Source: Thiopontia sp964344435
GTDB lineage: Bacteria > Pseudomonadota > Gammaproteobacteria > GCF-002020875
Length of the DNA stretch: 64,000 nucleotides
NCBI GenBank assembly: GCA_964344435.1
Contig: CAYFNH010000001.1
Span: 9,056-73,055, forward strand
Direction of reading: 5' to 3'
In this document: in pieces, positions 61,786 to 64,000 of the stretch
Position numbering within the stretch: position 1 is the stretch's first letter
Layout of the letters: each line of letters starts with the position of its first letter
Notes under the pieces: generated by a model
The model's database searches: none
What the model was told of the DNA's origin: nothing
The model's input: the letters and a program-made list of their open reading frames with translations, nothing else
Program-made: the position numbers and the translations under genes

Positions 61786-63195
61786 CTACAAGATACTGAT
61801 CGCATAGTCAGAGAGTCGTGAACGCTCGCCCAGCTGCAGAGTGACATGGCCACTGTGGTTCCAGTCCTTGAAACGGTCGACCACGTAGGTGAGGCCGGAG
61901 CTAGTTTCGGTCAGGTAGAGGGTATCAATCTGGGCCAGATTACCAATACAGACAATCTTGGTGCCGGGACCGGCACGGGTGACCAGTGCCTTGATCTGCT
62001 TGGAGGTGAGATTCTGGGCCTCGTCAATGATCAGGTAGCGGTTGACGAAGGTGCGCCCACGCATGAAGTTCATCGAGCGAATCTTGATGCGGTGGTTGAT
62101 CAACTCCTGGGTCGCCTCGCGCTCGAACGGGGTGCTCTTGTCTCCCATGGTCAGTACCTCCAGGTTATCCATCAACGCCCCCATCCACGGCGCCATCTTC
62201 TCCTCCTCGGTACCGGGTAGAAAGCCGATATCCTCCCCCAACGGGATGGTGATACGGGTCATGACGATCTCGCTGTAGAGGTTCTTCTCCAAAGTCTGCT
62301 CAAGCCCGGCGGCCAACGCCAACAGAGTCTTTCCGGTACCGGCTGGCCCCAGCAAGGTAACAAAGTCAAACTCCGGATCCATCAACAAATTGAGAGCATA
62401 GTTCTGCTCACGGTTACGTGCCTGTATTCCCCAAACCGACTGCTGTTCCGAGTGGTAGTTGCGCACCCGCTCCAGGGTTGCCTTGCGTCCCTGGATATCG
62501 CGAATGATATAGTCGTTATGGGGGTTCTCCTGATCTGCCAGGAACTCTCCCGGCATCCACTCCGCTACCGCCTCGCCCTCCACCTGGTAGAGGGTGTGCC
62601 CCTCCTCCTGCCAGGTCTTGAGATCCATCCCCACCTCCTCCCAGAAGGTGGAGGTGATCTCATGGGATCCGGTCTGCAGCAGATCGACATCATCCAGTAC
62701 CTTGTCATTACGATAGTCCTCGCTGTTGATACCGAGAACCGAAGCCTTGATGCGCAGGTTGATATCCCGGGTAACCAGGCGAACATCATCAACCTGCTCC
62801 TGCAGGGCCAGTACGGTGGCCAGAATGCTGTTATCCGCCGTACTTCCAGGCAGGGATTCCGGTAGTTCAACCGTATCAATGGAGGTCTGGAAGAAGAGCC
62901 TGCCGGAGGCCGACTCGGCACTGTGGCCAAGGGTACCGGGCGGTGCCAACTGTACCCCCTGATCGATCTCATCCAGTGCACAGCTTTCAACCAGGTCATC
63001 AATAAAGCGGGTGGTCTGGCGTACATTGCGTGCCACCTCGGAGCCCCCTTTCTTGCCTCGATCCAGCTCCTCCAGCACCACCATCGGCAGAAAGACATCA
63101 TGCTCCTGAAAACGGAACAGCGCTGTCGGGTCATGCATCAGAATATTGGTGTCGAGAACAAAGAGCCTCTTTTGACGATCCAGCTTGTTTACCAT
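61786..63195 (-). CDS. PhoH2 family protein: PIN ribonuclease domain fused to PhoH ATPase
   Basis: A 469-residue protein with an N-terminal PIN domain (residues 1-150: LFVLDTNILMHDPTALFRF, VLEELDRGKKG, NSILATVLAL, RLVTRDINLRIKA) and a C-terminal PhoH ATPase domain with Walker A LLGPAGTGKTLLALAAG near residue 285, Walker B RYLIIDEAQNLT and CIGNLAQIDTLYLTE. Characterised PhoH2 proteins unwind and cut RNA, so it is likely a cytoplasmic RNA helicase-nuclease. It is co-transcribed with the DUF2721 gene. Confidence 0.95.
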   Translation of the reverse strand: MVNKLDRQKRLFVLDTNILMHDPTALFRFQEHDVFLPMVVLEELDRGKKGGSEVARNVRQTTRFIDDLVESCALDEIDQGVQLAPPGTLGHSAESASGRLFFQTSIDTVELPESLPGSTADNSILATVLALQEQVDDVRLVTRDINLRIKASVLGINSEDYRNDKVLDDVDLLQTGSHEITSTFWEEVGMDLKTWQEEGHTLYQVEGEAVAEWMPGEFLADQENPHNDYIIRDIQGRKATLERVRNYHSEQQSVWGIQARNREQNYALNLLMDPEFDFVTLLGPAGTGKTLLALAAGLEQTLEKNLYSEIVMTRITIPLGEDIGFLPGTEEEKMAPWMGALMDNLEVLTMGDKSTPFEREATQELINHRIKIRSMNFMRGRTFVNRYLIIDEAQNLTSKQIKALVTRAGPGTKIVCIGNLAQIDTLYLTETSSGLTYVVDRFKDWNHSGHVTLQLGERSRLSDYAISIL

Positions 63196-63368
63196 TGCAT
63201 TTCCTTACGGTTGGAGTTTCACCTGATCATACCGCGTTCCACCCCAGCTTGGCACGTAGATGTTGCGCCAATATGACAACCACAGAAACCTTAGGCAGCG
63301 TCCATTTCCTGCGCACAGCAGAAAACAGTGCTGCTCTATACGAATGTAACAACCCGATCTTACGAAGC

Positions 63369-63410
63369 ACCTTTTTAACAAGAGGTGACGGATTTCAGGG
63401 GTGATCTGAA
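63369..63410 (+). repeat. Half-copy of the MITE-like element
   Basis: GGATTTCAGGGGTGATCTGAA (63390-63410, 18 of 21 positions equal to 54187-54207) and the preceding CACCTTTTTA (compare CACATTTTTT at 54164) match the right end of the element after trkH in the same order. No left end is found in the 170 bases upstream, so this is a truncated or solo end. It lies just before the ubiC start. Confidence 0.5.
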
Positions 63411-63431
63411 CCTTTACAAACCGGTTTCGCT

Positions 63432-63437
63432 TATACT
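63432..63437 (+). promoter_or_regulatory. -10-like site just before ubiC
   Basis: TATACT at 63432-63437 is seven bases before the ATG at 63445, separated by CTGCCTC with no Shine-Dalgarno sequence. TTTACA at 63412 is too close for a standard -35 and CTGAAC further up is a poor one. If used, ubiC mRNA would be leaderless. Confidence 0.4.
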
Positions 63438-63444
63438 CTGCCTC

Positions 63445-63999
63445 ATGCCATTCCCCCCCTGTGAACCACCATGGGTAACCGAGTCTAGGCTCTTCCTGTT
63501 GCACCCAGACCATGTTGTGCGAAGGGTGCTCATCCACCCCGGCTCACTGACTCAGCGGATCATCCAGCACTGCAGTGGTCGCTTTTCGGTCAAGGTAATT
63601 GAACAGCAGTTTTCCCGCCTCAGCCAGCCACAACGTACCCTCTTGGGACTTCATCACTGTGAAACCGGCAATACCCGCTCGGTACTACTCTACTGTGGCC
63701 AAACTCCGTGGGTCTTTGCCCACACCGTCATCCCCCACTATGCCCTGCGCCGTGGCCTGCGCCATCTGACCCAACTGGGCAACCGCTCGCTGGGTGCCGT
63801 ACTCCACAGTGCTCGGGTAATGGAGCGCAGTCAGGTCGAGTATGCCCGTTTTCTACCCCAACATACCCTGTTCCAGCAGGCGATTGATGGTTTGGATCAT
63901 CCCCCCGAACAGCTCTGGGGACGGCGTATTCTCTACCGTATTGATGATAACCCGCTACTGGTACATGAGCTGTTTCTGCCCCGATTTGAAGTGGAATAA
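63445..63999 (+). CDS. ubiC: Chorismate pyruvate-lyase UbiC
   Basis: A 184-residue enzyme that splits chorismate into 4-hydroxybenzoate and pyruvate, the first committed step of ubiquinone synthesis. Family features: LFLLHPGSLT-like segment split here as RLFLLHPDHV and IHPGSLTQRI, FSVKVIEQQFSRL, PWVFAHTVIPHYALR, LTQLGNRSLGAVLHS and WGRRILYRIDDNPLLVHELF at the C-terminus. The frame is open to 63385, but the ATG at 63445 gives the usual length. The stop codon ends one base before the window edge; ubiA commonly follows. Confidence 0.93.
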   Translation: MPFPPCEPPWVTESRLFLLHPDHVVRRVLIHPGSLTQRIIQHCSGRFSVKVIEQQFSRLSQPQRTLLGLHHCETGNTRSVLLYCGQTPWVFAHTVIPHYALRRGLRHLTQLGNRSLGAVLHSARVMERSQVEYARFLPQHTLFQQAIDGLDHPPEQLWGRRILYRIDDNPLLVHELFLPRFEVE

Positions 64000-64000
64000 A

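Overview
The window is a gene-dense stretch of a gammaproteobacterial chromosome. Nearly every gene is a conserved housekeeping or signalling gene, and the order matches blocks typical of that class: dprA-smg-topA divergent from def-fmt-rsmB-DUF4390-ntrY-ntrX-trkA-trkH, then gmk-rpoZ-spoT-recG, polA next to thrB, hslVU, gltBD and purEK. A triheme c4/c5-type cytochrome, a hemerythrin/NIT/GGDEF protein, an MHYT hybrid kinase and two MotAB-type stator pairs suggest a free-swimming, redox-sensing aquatic bacterium, perhaps near the sulfur-oxidising Chromatiales/Sedimenticola group. That placement is an inference, not a demonstration. I see no rRNA, tRNA, CRISPR array, prophage or insertion sequence.

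Layout. 1-3513: a pair of M16 peptidase genes (the second runs off the window) divergent from ftsY. 3713-8497: hslVU, a DUF971 gene and a hemerythrin-diguanylate cyclase gene broken by a 17-bp tandem duplication. 8506-15239 (minus): a hybrid kinase, coaX, birA, dsbA and a triheme cytochrome c. 15388-20407: engB, polA (minus), a small exported protein, thrB and a WGR-domain gene. 20422-25053: an RND efflux adaptor/pump operon with a promoter-embedded palindromic operator. 25129-29509: two convergent signalling genes. 29694-37822: gltBD, then a motA-motB pair whose motA is frameshifted, then a TPR gene. 37837-44233 (minus): a small membrane protein, purK, purE, topA, smg, dprA. 44310-57583: translation, nitrogen-type two-component, potassium and stringent-response genes. 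57588-63999: recG, a second motA-motB pair whose motB is frameshifted, a DUF2721 gene, a PIN-PhoH gene and ubiC.

Four things stand out. First, an intergenic palindromic repeat occurs three times (about 5678, 11275 and 13977), plus a possible fragment near 38269. Its stems differ between copies but keep pairing, and its two small hairpins display GGA loops, one matching the CsrA/RsmA RNA consensus. Second, three signalling or motility genes carry frame-destroying indels, and the two stator operons are broken in complementary genes (motA in one, motB in the other). Third, four genes have a -10-like hexamer 6-7 bases before the ATG and no ribosome binding site, as expected for leaderless mRNAs. 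Fourth, a 122-bp MITE-like element lies between trkH and gmk, with a half-copy before ubiC.

All calls come from reading the sequence and its translations. No database search was possible, so family names rest on recognised motifs, lengths and gene order.
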